NCBI RefSeq assembly: GCF_928097925.1
Contig: NZ_CAKMRI010000001.1
Span: forward strand, 1,116,001 to 1,180,000
Origin: Mediannikoviicoccus vaginalis
GTDB lineage: Bacteria; Bacillota; Clostridia; Tissierellales; Peptoniphilaceae
Length of the DNA stretch: 64,000 bases
Direction of reading: 5' to 3'
Part shown: positions 36,648 through 46,654 of the stretch, piece by piece
How the letters are laid out: every line of letters starts with the position of its first letter
Numbering within the stretch: position 1 is the first letter of the stretch
Notes under the pieces: model-generated
Database searches by the model: none
The model's input: only the letters and a program-made list of their open reading frames with translations
What the model was told of the DNA's origin: nothing
Made by a program: the position numbers and the translations under genes

Positions 36648-36741
36648 CTTTTCCTCCATAATAGCTTTATTAAATTCAAATAGCTTTGAATTTTAAACAT
36701 AATTTATTTTACAGATTTCTCCTTTAATCAGGCTTAAAATA

Positions 36742-38307
36742 TTAATCTTCCAAATAGGCCTTAGCTCCCTTTATTCCATCAACGGCGGAGCTCATTATGC
36801 CTCCAGCATACCCTGCACCTTCTCCAAGTGGATAAAGCCCTTTGGTGTTTATGGAAATAAAACTCTCCTTGTCCCTTACAATTCTAATTGGAGATGAAGT
36901 TCTGGTTTCAACTCCCGTTAAAACTGCATCTTTAAGTGAAAAGCCTTCAAGCTTTTTATTTAAGTTTATTATCGCTTCCTTTATTGCCTCATTAATTTCA
37001 TCTGAATAGATTTCATTTAAATCTTTAAACACAGTTCCCGGCTTATATGTTGGAAAAACCCTTTTAAAATCGGTGGAAGTTCTGTTTTCAATATAATCTC
37101 CTACAAGTTGCACTGGAGCAAAGTAATTTTCTCCCATATTAAATGCAACTTCTTCAATTTTTTCTTGATATTCCATTCCAGAAAGAATTCCTTCTCCATA
37201 GTCCTCTTCATTTATATTTGTGATTATGGCAGAGTTTGCATTTTCAAGATTTCTGCTGTGGTAGCTCATTCCATTTACACATAGCCTATGCTCTTCAGAG
37301 CACGCCGAGATAACTCTACCTCCTGGGCACATGCAAAATGTATACACACCTCTACCCTTCTCTGTCCTATAGGTAAGCTGGTACTCCGCCTGTGGTAGAA
37401 TAGGGTTTTCGAACTGGTCCCCATATTGGGCCTTATTTATAAGGGTTTGTGGATGTTCAATTCTAAATCCAACTGCAAATGGTTTCGCCTCCATGGAAAC
37501 GCCCTTTTCATGTAACATTCTAAAGCTGTCTCTGGAAGAGTGGCCCAGTGCTAAAAATACACTGTCCGTTTCAAACTCTCCCTTATCTGTAGCAACGCCT
37601 TTAACTTTTCCATCTTCAATTATTATATCCGTCATCTTCGTGTTAAAGTGAACCTCGCCACCAAGAGAAATTATTTCACCTCTAATGGACTTTATAACTT
37701 CTTTTAAAATGTCCGTACCAATGTGTGGCTTTTGTAAAATTTTTATCTCTTCCGGCGCACCATGTTTTACAAACACATCTAACACTTCTCTTATAAGAGG
37801 ATCCTGTGACCTGCAAGTTAGTTTGCCATCGGAAAAAGTTCCTGCGCCCCCTTCTCCAAATTGAACATTGGATCTTGTATTAAGGGGCTTGCCCTTCCAA
37901 AAGCTCTCCACCGACTCTGTTCTTTCGTCAATAGATTCTCCCATTTCAATAACAATTGGATTAAAACCGTATCTTGCCAGTGTTAGGGCTGCAAATATTC
38001 CACAGGGACCAAAGCCTACAATCACAGGTCTTTGCCCCTTTGTTCTTTTTACATCTACTTTAAATTCTTCCTTCACATACTCCCTAACCTCTCCATGGTT
38101 AAACTTGGAGAGGTTCTTTTTAGAAAGGTCTATGTCAACAATAACGGAGTACACAAATTGTATTTTATTTCTTCTTGCATCAATGGAACGTCTATAGATT
38201 TCGTATTCAAATCCATCGTACTTTATTTTTAATTTATTCTTTATCTTATCCCTTAAATTATCTAAGGGTTCATCAATACCAAGCTTTAAATTGTTTACAA
38301 AAATCAT
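36742..38307 (-). CDS. FAD-dependent oxidoreductase (COG2509 type)
   Basis: 521 residues. An N-terminal ferredoxin-like alpha/beta domain (about 1-90) is followed by an FAD-binding Rossmann domain with PVIVGFGPCGIFAALTLA, then VQFGEGGAGTFSDGKLTCR and a C-terminal GLYPLGEGAGYAGGIMSSAVDG segment. This is a widespread FAD protein family whose reaction is undefined. It overlaps CapA by 4 bases. Confidence 0.88.
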   Translation of the reverse strand: MIFVNNLKLGIDEPLDNLRDKIKNKLKIKYDGFEYEIYRRSIDARRNKIQFVYSVIVDIDLSKKNLSKFNHGEVREYVKEEFKVDVKRTKGQRPVIVGFGPCGIFAALTLARYGFNPIVIEMGESIDERTESVESFWKGKPLNTRSNVQFGEGGAGTFSDGKLTCRSQDPLIREVLDVFVKHGAPEEIKILQKPHIGTDILKEVIKSIRGEIISLGGEVHFNTKMTDIIIEDGKVKGVATDKGEFETDSVFLALGHSSRDSFRMLHEKGVSMEAKPFAVGFRIEHPQTLINKAQYGDQFENPILPQAEYQLTYRTEKGRGVYTFCMCPGGRVISACSEEHRLCVNGMSYHSRNLENANSAIITNINEEDYGEGILSGMEYQEKIEEVAFNMGENYFAPVQLVGDYIENRTSTDFKRVFPTYKPGTVFKDLNEIYSDEINEAIKEAIINLNKKLEGFSLKDAVLTGVETRTSSPIRIVRDKESFISINTKGLYPLGEGAGYAGGIMSSAVDGIKGAKAYLED

Positions 38308-39521
38308 ATTTCTCCTTTAAGTCCTGTGTCGTATCCCATGGACTCTAAAATTTCCACAGATCTCTTTCCAATTCCTAAGACTCTATTTCTCACATCCGCT
38401 GACACCGCCGATTCTAGTTTACCACCAGGTAAATAATCTTTGATGAAAGTTACTTTTCCTTGAATGACTCCACTGGATCTATCCATCCACACCCATGTTG
38501 GATATAGGTCAATGCCTTCAAGGGTTGTCACCTCTTCGTCTAGGTCTTTCTTTATCTTTAGGTTTGCAATAAGACCTGCTTCCACTTTATTTAGTCCATT
38601 GTATTCAAGTCTTTGTCCTGAAATTGAGTTACCCATGGAGTAAAATATATATTTTTTCACTCCATTTACATCCACTTCTTCTATTGGTTGCAGCACATGC
38701 GGATGGCTTCCCATTACAATGTCTGCACCCCATTCAAGTAATTTATGTCCATTGGTCTTTTGAAAATCTGTGGGACTGAATACATATTCCTCGCCCCAAT
38801 GTGGAAACACAATTAAAAAGTCAACTTGCTCTTTTAGTTCCTTAACATCTTTTTCCATGGTTTCTGGATTCATAGGATTAATCATAACCTTTTGTTCTTC
38901 TGTAAGGATTGGATCAAGACCATTAAATCTTTGGGTGTATGCTAAAATTCCTATTTTAATATCGTTCTTTTCAACGATTAGATATGGCCTTTCGCCTATT
39001 TTAAAGGTTCCTGTGTGATATATTCCATTTGAGTTTAAGGCGTCAATGGTGTCAATAATTCCATCTACCTTAGAGTCTAAGCAGTGATTGTTTGCAGTTG
39101 TTAATATGTCAAAGCCTGCCTCTTTTAAATCTGTAATGGCCTTAGGCGGCGTATTGAACATTGGATAGTCCTCTAGCTTTCTCTTTGGTGTGGAAGTTGT
39201 TTCGTAATTTCCCGCCATTAAGTCAAAACTATTTATTAAATCCCCCACTTCGCGATAGAAAAATGTAGTATCGTAGTTTCCGTCAGCGTCAATATTTCGA
39301 TGAAATGTCCATGGATGGTACATTATATCTCCAGTGACTCCAAGGGATAGCTCTGTGGTGCCTTTTTTCGCCTCTGTTTCTTCAATCTTCTCTTCACTGG
39401 CTTCAGTAGAGATATTACTTACTTTTATCTCACTGGAAGACTTTTCTCCTTCTTTAGGCATACATGAACTAATGCCAAAAAGGATTAAAAAGCAGAATAA
39501 AAATTTGATTGCTCTTTTCAT
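38304..39521 (-). CDS. CapA-family lipoprotein (poly-gamma-glutamate synthesis-like)
   Basis: 405 residues. Lipobox GISSC (C20). The metallophosphoesterase-like CapA domain shows LGVTGDIMYHP, NYETTSTPKR, TTANNHCLDSK, FPHWGEEY and MGSHPHVLQ. Family members act in capsule polyglutamate assembly, but many are solitary as here; no capB or capC is in the window. Coupled to the FAD protein gene (ATGA). GGAGG precedes the ATG. Confidence 0.88.
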   Translation of the reverse strand: MKRAIKFLFCFLILFGISSCMPKEGEKSSSEIKVSNISTEASEEKIEETEAKKGTTELSLGVTGDIMYHPWTFHRNIDADGNYDTTFFYREVGDLINSFDLMAGNYETTSTPKRKLEDYPMFNTPPKAITDLKEAGFDILTTANNHCLDSKVDGIIDTIDALNSNGIYHTGTFKIGERPYLIVEKNDIKIGILAYTQRFNGLDPILTEEQKVMINPMNPETMEKDVKELKEQVDFLIVFPHWGEEYVFSPTDFQKTNGHKLLEWGADIVMGSHPHVLQPIEEVDVNGVKKYIFYSMGNSISGQRLEYNGLNKVEAGLIANLKIKKDLDEEVTTLEGIDLYPTWVWMDRSSGVIQGKVTFIKDYLPGGKLESAVSADVRNRVLGIGKRSVEILESMGYDTGLKGEI

Positions 39522-39577
39522 TTTCTTCCTCCATAAAATATGTTCCCCTATATCTTATCAAATTATTGAGTATTATG

Positions 39578-39586
39578 TGATATAAT
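39578..39586 (+). promoter_or_regulatory. Extended -10 promoter element of pyc
   Basis: TGATATAAT lies immediately before the ATG at 39588, so transcription would begin near or after that ATG. This supports the downstream GTG at 39621 as start. Confidence 0.7.
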
Positions 39587-39620
39587 CATGAAAAAAGAAC
39601 TATTTAAGGAAGAGATATCA

Positions 39621-42600
39621 GTGAAAATAAGAAAAATTTTAGTCGCTAATAGAGGCGAAATTGCTGTAAGAATCTTTAGAGCCTGTAGCGAACTTGGAAT
39701 AAAGTCCGTTGCCATCTATTCAGAGCAAGATAAGACCGCTCTTTTTAGAACCAAGGCCGACGAGTCCTATGAAATAGGAATTGGTAAAAATCCTGTGGAA
39801 GCCTATTTGGACATGAACGAAATAATAAGCCTTGCAAAGAGAAAGGGTGTTGACGCAATCCATCCTGGATATGGATTTTTGTCAGAGAATAAAGAGTTTG
39901 CAAGAAGATGCGAGGAGAACGGAATAATATTTATAGGGCCTAGCTACGAAGTGCTTGACACCCTTGGAGATAAAATTAAATCAAAAATTGCTGCAAAGAA
40001 GGCAAATGTACCAACAATACCGGGAGTGGACAAGCCAATTAGAACTAAGCAAGATGCTTTGGAATTTGCAAAGGAAGCGGGATACCCTGTTATGATAAAG
40101 GCTGCTGCCGGTGGTGGTGGTCGTGGTATGCGAATCGTTAATAGCGAAGAGGAACTAATTCCTGCCTTTAAGTCTGCCCAGTCTGAGGCGAAAAAGGCCT
40201 TTGGCGTTGACGATATGTTTATTGAAAAATATTTGAGCAAACCTAAACACATCGAAGTGCAAATACTTGGAGACAAAGAGGGAAATATAGTTCATCTATA
40301 CGAAAGGGATTGTTCAATTCAAAGACGCCATCAAAAGTTAATTGAATACACTCCTGCCTTTGCCCTTGATGAGAGCTTAAGGGAAAAAATATGTGCTGAC
40401 GCTGTTAAAATTGCAAAGTCAGTAAACTATTACAATGCAGGTACTGTAGAGTTTCTTGTGGACGAAAAGGGAAACCACTATTTTATAGAAGTAAATCCAA
40501 GGGTTCAAGTTGAGCATACGGTAACGGAACTGGTTACTGGCGTGGACATTGTACAGGCACAAATATTAATTGCCCAAGGCCACAGTTTAACACATGAACT
40601 TATTGACATACATTCACAGGAAGATGTGTCTCTAAGGGGCTACGCAGTTCAGTGTCGTGTAACTACAGAAGATCCGACAAACAACTTCGCCCCAGACACT
40701 GGAGTAATTGACGTTTACCGTTCTGGTTCTGGGTTTGGAGTTCGTCTTGACGTTGGCAATGCCTATGTAGGGTCAGTCATTACACCATATTACGACAGTT
40801 TGCTAGTTAAGGTTACAACCACATCAAGGACATTTAAAGACACTGTGAACAAGGCCAAGAGGGCACTAGGCGAATTAAAAGTAAGCGGCGTTAAAACCAA
40901 TATCGCATTTTTATTAAACGTACTAAACTCAGAGAGCTTTGTCTCTGGAAAGACCAACACAGGATTTATAGAACAAAATCCTCAGCTTTTTGATGTGGCT
41001 CCAAGAAACGACAAGGAGTTAAAGGTATTAAATTACATCGGCGACATTGTAGTTAATAATAAAAATAGAATAAATAAGAACTTTGACACTGTTAAAGACT
41101 ATTCATATTTAGAAGGGGAGGATTTAACTCCTGGAACAAAACAGATTTTTGATAGAGAAGGTGCAGATGGTCTTGTAAATTGGATAAAGAATCAAAATGA
41201 TACATTGCTTACAGACACCACCTTTAGAGACGCCCATCAGTCACTACTTGCAACTAGGGTGAGAACTGTGGACATGGAAAAGATAGCGCCGGCAGTTGCA
41301 AAGTATATGAATAACCTATTCTCCCTTGAAATGTGGGGCGGTGCAACATTTGACGTTTCATATAGATTTTTAAAGGAAGATCCTTGGGAAAGACTTAGAA
41401 TCCTTAGGGAAAAAATTCCAAACATACTATTCCAAATGCTCGTTCGAGGAAACAACACCGTGGGATATAAAAACTATCCGGACAATGTGGTAAAGAAATT
41501 TATTTCCAAATCTGCACAGGAAGGAATTGATGTGTTTAGAGTGTTCGACTCACTAAACTGGATTCCTGGCATGAGATATGCCATGGACTGTGTTTTAGAA
41601 GAAGGGAAAATCCTCGAAGCCACCATGTGCTATACGGGAGACATTCTCGATGAAAAGAGAGACAAATATAGCCTTTCATACTATGTTAACATGGCCAAGG
41701 AGCTTGAGAGATGTGGCGCCCATATAATCGGCATAAAGGATATGTCGGGACTTTTAAAACCATATGCGGGAGAAAAACTTATAAGGGCTTTGAAAGATGA
41801 AGTGTCTGTGCCAATTCACCTTCACACCCACGACACCACTGGCAATGGCGTTGCAACAGTTCTTAGTGCAACGGAAGCAGGTGTGGACATTGTGGACACT
41901 GCATTTAACTCCATGAGTGGCCTAACAAGTCAACCGGCACTAAACTCAGTTGTGGCGGCGCTGGAAAACACCGAAAGAAAGACCAATATCAACTTGGATT
42001 ATGCAGAAGATATCTCTAAGTACTGGGAAGTGGTTAGACCGATTTATCAAAACTTTGAATCGGATTTAAAATCTGGATCCACAGAGATATATAAATATGA
42101 AATCCCAGGAGGTCAATACTCAAACTTAAAGCCACAGGTAGAATCATTCGGCCTGGGTCATCGCTTCAAAGAAGTTAAAGACATGTATAGAGAAGTAAAT
42201 CAAATGGTGGGAGATATCGTAAAGGTGACTCCATCATCAAAGATGGTCGGAGACTTTGCCATATTTATGGTTCAAAATGATTTAACCCCTGAAAATATCT
42301 ACGAAAAGGGAAAGAACTTAGACTTCCCAGACTCTGTTGTTTCATTCTTTAAGGGAATGATGGGTCAACCTCTAGGGGGCTTCCCTGAAAAATTACAAAA
42401 ATTAGTTTTAAAGGGCGATGAACCTATTACAGTAAGACCGGGAGAACTTCTAGATCCAGAAGACTTTGAAAAGGATAAAAAATATCTTGAAGACAAATTT
42501 GGCTTTGAGCCTTCAGAAGAGGATTTAATTGCATATGCCCTATACCCTAAAGTTTTTGAAGAGTATATTGAAAGCAAAAAAGATTTTGGCGAGCTTTCCA

Positions 42601-43049
42601 AAATGGAATCTAAAGTATTCTTCCATGGAATAAACCTGGGACAAACCAGGGAAGTTAAACTTGCTGAAGGAAAGAATTTAATTATAAAACTTGTGGACAT
42701 TTCAGAAGCAGACGAAGAGGGCAATGTGTCACTGGCCTTTGAAGTAAATGGAAACAGAAGGGTTATAAAGGTATTCGACAAACATGCTGAAAAGCAATTT
42801 AAAGGTAACTTCGTACAAAAGGCAAACCCTGATGATAAAAGAGAAATCGGCGCAAGTATTCCTGGAACCATAGTAAAAGTTCTCGTTGAAGAGGGGCAGG
42901 ATGTGAAAGAGGGACAACCTCTTATGGTCATTGAAGCAATGAAGATGGAAACAGATATTCTTGCACCAATGAGCGGAAAGATAGAGACGATTACAATAAA
43001 AGAAAAAGAAATGGTTGAGTCGGGACAACTGTTAATAAGATTTGAATAA
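39621..43049 (+). CDS. pyc: Pyruvate carboxylase
   Basis: 1142 residues from GTG 39621 (AAGGAAGAG 7 bases upstream). An ATG at 39588 is in frame but lies at the -10 element without a ribosome site. Domains in order: biotin carboxylase (about 1-450; IRKILVANRGEIAVRI, AAGGGGRGM, FIEVNPRVQVEHTVTE), carboxyltransferase (about 530-800; TDTTFRDAHQSLLATR, HLHTHDTTGNG), tetramerisation region and biotinyl domain with EAMKMET. It makes oxaloacetate from pyruvate, CO2 and ATP. With fumarase C it suggests a reductive branch toward C4 acids. Confidence 0.95.
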   Translation: MKIRKILVANRGEIAVRIFRACSELGIKSVAIYSEQDKTALFRTKADESYEIGIGKNPVEAYLDMNEIISLAKRKGVDAIHPGYGFLSENKEFARRCEENGIIFIGPSYEVLDTLGDKIKSKIAAKKANVPTIPGVDKPIRTKQDALEFAKEAGYPVMIKAAAGGGGRGMRIVNSEEELIPAFKSAQSEAKKAFGVDDMFIEKYLSKPKHIEVQILGDKEGNIVHLYERDCSIQRRHQKLIEYTPAFALDESLREKICADAVKIAKSVNYYNAGTVEFLVDEKGNHYFIEVNPRVQVEHTVTELVTGVDIVQAQILIAQGHSLTHELIDIHSQEDVSLRGYAVQCRVTTEDPTNNFAPDTGVIDVYRSGSGFGVRLDVGNAYVGSVITPYYDSLLVKVTTTSRTFKDTVNKAKRALGELKVSGVKTNIAFLLNVLNSESFVSGKTNTGFIEQNPQLFDVAPRNDKELKVLNYIGDIVVNNKNRINKNFDTVKDYSYLEGEDLTPGTKQIFDREGADGLVNWIKNQNDTLLTDTTFRDAHQSLLATRVRTVDMEKIAPAVAKYMNNLFSLEMWGGATFDVSYRFLKEDPWERLRILREKIPNILFQMLVRGNNTVGYKNYPDNVVKKFISKSAQEGIDVFRVFDSLNWIPGMRYAMDCVLEEGKILEATMCYTGDILDEKRDKYSLSYYVNMAKELERCGAHIIGIKDMSGLLKPYAGEKLIRALKDEVSVPIHLHTHDTTGNGVATVLSATEAGVDIVDTAFNSMSGLTSQPALNSVVAALENTERKTNINLDYAEDISKYWEVVRPIYQNFESDLKSGSTEIYKYEIPGGQYSNLKPQVESFGLGHRFKEVKDMYREVNQMVGDIVKVTPSSKMVGDFAIFMVQNDLTPENIYEKGKNLDFPDSVVSFFKGMMGQPLGGFPEKLQKLVLKGDEPITVRPGELLDPEDFEKDKKYLEDKFGFEPSEEDLIAYALYPKVFEEYIESKKDFGELSKMESKVFFHGINLGQTREVKLAEGKNLIIKLVDISEADEEGNVSLAFEVNGNRRVIKVFDKHAEKQFKGNFVQKANPDDKREIGASIPGTIVKVLVEEGQDVKEGQPLMVIEAMKMETDILAPMSGKIETITIKEKEMVESGQLLIRFE

Positions 43050-43058
43050 ATAGAAAGA

Positions 43059-43079
43059 GCATCTACGGAATGTAGATGC
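43059..43079. terminator. Bidirectional terminator
   Basis: GCATCTAC/GTAGATGC stem followed by CTTTTTTATTT; between convergent pyc and brnQ. Confidence 0.88.
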
Positions 43080-43084
43080 CTTTT

Positions 43085-44371
43085 TTATTTCTTGTCTCTA
43101 ACTCTTGCAATGGCGCCAAATATAATTGCCGTGATTGCTGCTGGTATTATCCATTCAAAGCCAACGGAACCAAATGGTAGTAGCTTTATAGTTTTAACTG
43201 GCTTTTCTAAAATATGGAAAGTGTTATAAAGAGTCTCCATTAAACTTATAATAAAGGTTGCAAGAACCGCTCCCTTATATGTCATGTCGTATTTAATATG
43301 TTCATCAATCAAACCAAGTAATATAAGTACAATAATAATTGGATATACTATTGATAAAATAGGAACTGCCGCCTTAATAAGCCCTTCAACACCTGCCAGC
43401 GAAGATAATCCAGAGGCAATTACAGTAATTATTACTACCAGTTTATATCCAAGCTTTTCATTTGTAATTTCAGAAAAGAAGTTTCCCGCCACTGCGCTTA
43501 GTCCAACGGAGGTGGTTAAACATGCCAGGGACACTGCAATACCTATGGCAATCTTGCCCGCAGGTCCAAGAACATTTTGCACAGTACCAAGTAATATATC
43601 AACCCTTGTATTATCTGTGGTGTATAGCTTTGAAGCTGTTGATCCAACATAGATAAGCCCACCATATATAATTGCAAGAAGTATGAATGCAACAAAGCCC
43701 ACCTTCTTAACTTGCTTATATCTTTCAGCTTCATCGTGGTATCCCTTTCTAATAAGATCCGATACCACTATGCCCGTCATAAGGGCTGCACCAAGTGCGT
43801 CCATGGTTTGGTATCCTTCTGCAAAACCCTTTAAGAAAACCCCTTCTGTCTCTGGAGGCTTCATATCTCCAATAGGATTTATAATACATTTGATTATGAT
43901 TGCTAAAAGTATAATCACAAGCCCCGGTGTTAAATACTTTCCAATTTTGTCAATTACTCCCGATTCATTAAATACAAAGATAGCAGTTAATGTGAAAAAT
44001 ATGATTGCAGTTATCCAATGTGGTGCGCCTTGAAAAACTTTAGAAACAAATACCTCGTGGGTTGTTGCAGCAGTTCTTGGAATTGCGAACAATGGCCCAA
44101 TGGTGAGTATGGTAACGGTACCAAGAATTTTGGAAAAAGTAGATCCAACCCTCTTACCAAGATCATCAGCTCCACCACCAAGCTTTGCAGTTACAATTAC
44201 ACCAAGTATAGGTAGCACAGGGTCAGTTAATAAAAATCCAAACATCGCTTTTTTGTATTCACTTCCCGATAGCACGCCAAGGTATGGAGGGAAGATTAAA
44301 TTCCCTGCGCCGAAGAAGATTGCAAACAGTGCAAACCCTACGATTATTACATCTTTAAATTTTTTGTTCAT
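43085..44371 (-). CDS. brnQ: Branched-chain amino acid transport carrier BrnQ
   Basis: 428 residues, about 12 helices. Start ATG 44371 is preceded by GAGGGAT; an ATG four codons earlier has no ribosome site. The family N-terminus FALFAIFFGAGNLIFPPYLG and PRTAATTHEV are present. It takes up leucine, isoleucine or valine with sodium or protons, consistent with amino acid fermentation. Confidence 0.93.
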   Translation of the reverse strand: MNKKFKDVIIVGFALFAIFFGAGNLIFPPYLGVLSGSEYKKAMFGFLLTDPVLPILGVIVTAKLGGGADDLGKRVGSTFSKILGTVTILTIGPLFAIPRTAATTHEVFVSKVFQGAPHWITAIIFFTLTAIFVFNESGVIDKIGKYLTPGLVIILLAIIIKCIINPIGDMKPPETEGVFLKGFAEGYQTMDALGAALMTGIVVSDLIRKGYHDEAERYKQVKKVGFVAFILLAIIYGGLIYVGSTASKLYTTDNTRVDILLGTVQNVLGPAGKIAIGIAVSLACLTTSVGLSAVAGNFFSEITNEKLGYKLVVIITVIASGLSSLAGVEGLIKAAVPILSIVYPIIIVLILLGLIDEHIKYDMTYKGAVLATFIISLMETLYNTFHILEKPVKTIKLLPFGSVGFEWIIPAAITAIIFGAIARVRDKK

Positions 44372-44567
44372 AATATCCCTCATTTAATTTTAAATTTCTT
44401 TTGAGTATGTAAAATAATACTTAGTCTAATTCTAATTCTTAAATATTATACAGTCAAATTTATTTTTTATCACCATGGAGAATTGGATAATATTTTTTGT
44501 TAATTACAGCAAAAATCACAATTATTTTAATAATTTATTAGCTACTCTAAAAAAATATTTGTTTTCA

Positions 44568-44576
44568 TGGTATAAT
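44568..44576 (+). promoter_or_regulatory. Extended -10 promoter element
   Basis: TGGTATAAT, 26 bases before the start of the CWB2/sunset protein gene. Confidence 0.6.
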
Positions 44577-44602
44577 TTAGGAAAATAAAGATGGAGGATA
44601 GT

Positions 44603-45853
44603 ATGAAAAAGAAAATTTTTAGTGTATTATTAGGGACTTCTATAGTTCTAAGTAGTTTTAGTATTTCTGAGGCAGCTACTCAACCTGAAGTGAAAAGGTT
44701 ATCTGGCACCAACAGATATTCTACTTCTGTTGCTGTGTCTAAGGCCTATTATGAAAACAGCAAGGAAGTTGTTGTGGCTTCTGGAGAGGGCTTTGCTGAT
44801 GCATTAGTTGGTGGTACTCTTTCAGCTCAACTTGATGCTCCTCTACTTTTAACTTCTTCAAAGGCACTTCCTGAAGATGTGAAAAATGAGATAAGTAGAC
44901 TTGGTGTAGAAAAGATTTATCTTTTAGGTGGAGCTGATACTGTGAAGCCTGAAGTTGAATCCAAACTTTCTGAAATAGCTTCTGTAAAGAGACTTTCTGG
45001 TAAAAACAGATTTGAAACTGCAAGGGAAATTGGTCGTGAACGTCTTGCTATTGCAAAAACTGAAGAACATCACATCGCCGCTGTTGATGGATTTGAATTT
45101 CCAGATGCACTAGCTTCTGCTCCTTTTGTTGGTAGATTCGGCTCTGAAAATTCAAAATTAACTTTATTACTTCCATTCTCAAGCGACTTAAAACCTGATT
45201 ATATTGTTGGTGGAGGAAATTCTGTTAAGTATGATGGAGAAATTTTAAAGAGATTCAAAGGCAGCGACAGAGTTGATACATCTCTTGAAATAGCTAAAAA
45301 TTATGAGGAATTTTTAGGAATCACTCCAAAAACACTAATAGTTGTAAATGGAGACGACTATCCTGACGCTCTTTCTGCAGTGTCTGCTTCTAAGGCTTTA
45401 GATGCACCTATAGTTCTTAATAGAGGTAAGGTTGTTTCTAAAAATCTAGCAAGTTATATAGAAAATAACGAGATAGAAAAAGTTATCGTTATCGGTGGAG
45501 AAGGCTCTGTCCCTAATTCAGTTTACCAAGAACTTGTTACAGGCAAGCCTTTTGAAGAACCTACTGAGCCTACTAAACCAGTTGAACCTACTGAGCCTAC
45601 TGAACCTACCGAAAACCCTAATGATGTAGTAACAAATCCTTCTGGAGTTCCAATGGACTTAGATAAGTTATGGGTTGACTCAAATGGAAGAGGTTTAATA
45701 AAGGGCAATATAAATAGAAAGGGAGAAAAAATATACCACGTTCCAGGACAAGCTGCATATAACCGTACAGGAATAAACCCTAGAAGGGGAGAAAGATGGT
45801 TTAAAACAGAGAGGGAAGCACAAAAAGCTGGATGGAGAAGAGCTGAAAAGTAA
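44603..45853 (+). CDS. Surface protein: CWB2 repeats plus C-terminal sunset domain
   Basis: 416 residues from ATG 44603, which follows GGAGG; the frame extends four codons further up. Signal peptide (ends SEAA). Three CWB2 repeats (about 30-325; RLSGTNRYSTS, RLSGKNRFETA, FKGSDRVDTS) bind the cell wall. A Pro/Thr/Glu linker leads to a domain of about 55 residues with GLIKGNINRKGEKIYHVPG, NRTGINPRRGERWF and AQKAGWRRA, the pattern of the sunset domain. Sunset domains end many secreted proteins and their role is unclear. Adjacent to no related gene; monocistronic. Confidence 0.85.
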   Translation: MKKKIFSVLLGTSIVLSSFSISEAATQPEVKRLSGTNRYSTSVAVSKAYYENSKEVVVASGEGFADALVGGTLSAQLDAPLLLTSSKALPEDVKNEISRLGVEKIYLLGGADTVKPEVESKLSEIASVKRLSGKNRFETAREIGRERLAIAKTEEHHIAAVDGFEFPDALASAPFVGRFGSENSKLTLLLPFSSDLKPDYIVGGGNSVKYDGEILKRFKGSDRVDTSLEIAKNYEEFLGITPKTLIVVNGDDYPDALSAVSASKALDAPIVLNRGKVVSKNLASYIENNEIEKVIVIGGEGSVPNSVYQELVTGKPFEEPTEPTKPVEPTEPTEPTENPNDVVTNPSGVPMDLDKLWVDSNGRGLIKGNINRKGEKIYHVPGQAAYNRTGINPRRGERWFKTEREAQKAGWRRAEK

Positions 45854-45864
45854 ATAATTAGATT

Positions 45865-45886
45865 AAGGAAGCCATTTGGTTTCCTT
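45865..45886 (+). terminator. Terminator
   Basis: AAGGAAGCC/GGTTTCCTT stem with ATTT loop and T-rich tail after the sunset-domain gene. Confidence 0.75.
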
Positions 45887-45924
45887 TTTAATTGTAAAAG
45901 ATATATGTAGATTTATCGAAAATC

Positions 45925-45952
45925 TTTACATTAAATCTATAAGTAGTATAAT
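45925..45952 (+). promoter_or_regulatory. Promoter of the YdjY-like lipoprotein gene
   Basis: TTTACA, a 16-base spacer and TATAAT, 25 bases before the ATG. Confidence 0.6.
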
Positions 45953-45976
45953 ATAATTATAAATGGAGGGATTTGA

Positions 45977-46654
45977 ATGAAAAAATTTAGAAAACTATTA
46001 CTATTTTTAGTTGTTGGATGTCTTTTAGTAACAGGATGTGCAAAAGACAATGGTAAGGCAACAGATTCTGCTGATAATACAAAGTCTGAAGCTTTACAAG
46101 GTGTAAGTGAAGAAAGTCCTTTAAAGGTTGATAAGGAAGGTAAGAGGGTTGTAATCTATGGAACTTTCAACGGAAAGTATTTAACTGAATCAACAAGGCA
46201 TTTGGTTATTTATAATGAAGGTAAACTATCTGATATGCCAATATTACAAACATTAGTAAGCCCTACAGATTTCCATAAAGCACTTGAAGATATAGGTGCA
46301 GAACCTGGAGATAATATGACTCCTGATAACGCATCTACTACTTTATCTGAAGGTACTCCACTAAATGTGACAATTTATTGGGAAGGAAATGAAGACGGCA
46401 CTGACTTAAACGACTTCTTAAAGGATTCTAATGGAAAGAAAATTGATATGAGATTTTCTGGAAATTTAAAGAATTCTCAAGATTTTAATACTGGTTGTGT
46501 ATCTTGCCTTGATTCTTGCTTTGTAGGTATTACAAGTAACGCAACTTATCCTCTAGGGGCAATTGAAGAGTCAAAGGAAGTTGAATTTAGTGTAAATTCT
46601 GATAATCATCCAGAAGATAAACAAGCTGTTGCAATAGTTTACTCTATAGACTAA
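45977..46654 (+). CDS. YdjY-like lipoprotein with a CxxCxxxC motif
   Basis: 225 residues. Lipobox VTGC (C21). The core VVIYGTFNGKYLTESTRHLVIYNEGK and HKALEDIGAEPGDNM resembles the YdjY domain. A Cys cluster GCVSCLDSCFVGITSN (about 172-187) could bind metal or a cofactor. By neighbourhood in other genomes YdjY proteins are associated with respiratory or Fe-S functions, but no reaction is known. The next gene overlaps by one base (TAATG). Confidence 0.75.
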   Translation: MKKFRKLLLFLVVGCLLVTGCAKDNGKATDSADNTKSEALQGVSEESPLKVDKEGKRVVIYGTFNGKYLTESTRHLVIYNEGKLSDMPILQTLVSPTDFHKALEDIGAEPGDNMTPDNASTTLSEGTPLNVTIYWEGNEDGTDLNDFLKDSNGKKIDMRFSGNLKNSQDFNTGCVSCLDSCFVGITSNATYPLGAIEESKEVEFSVNSDNHPEDKQAVAIVYSID

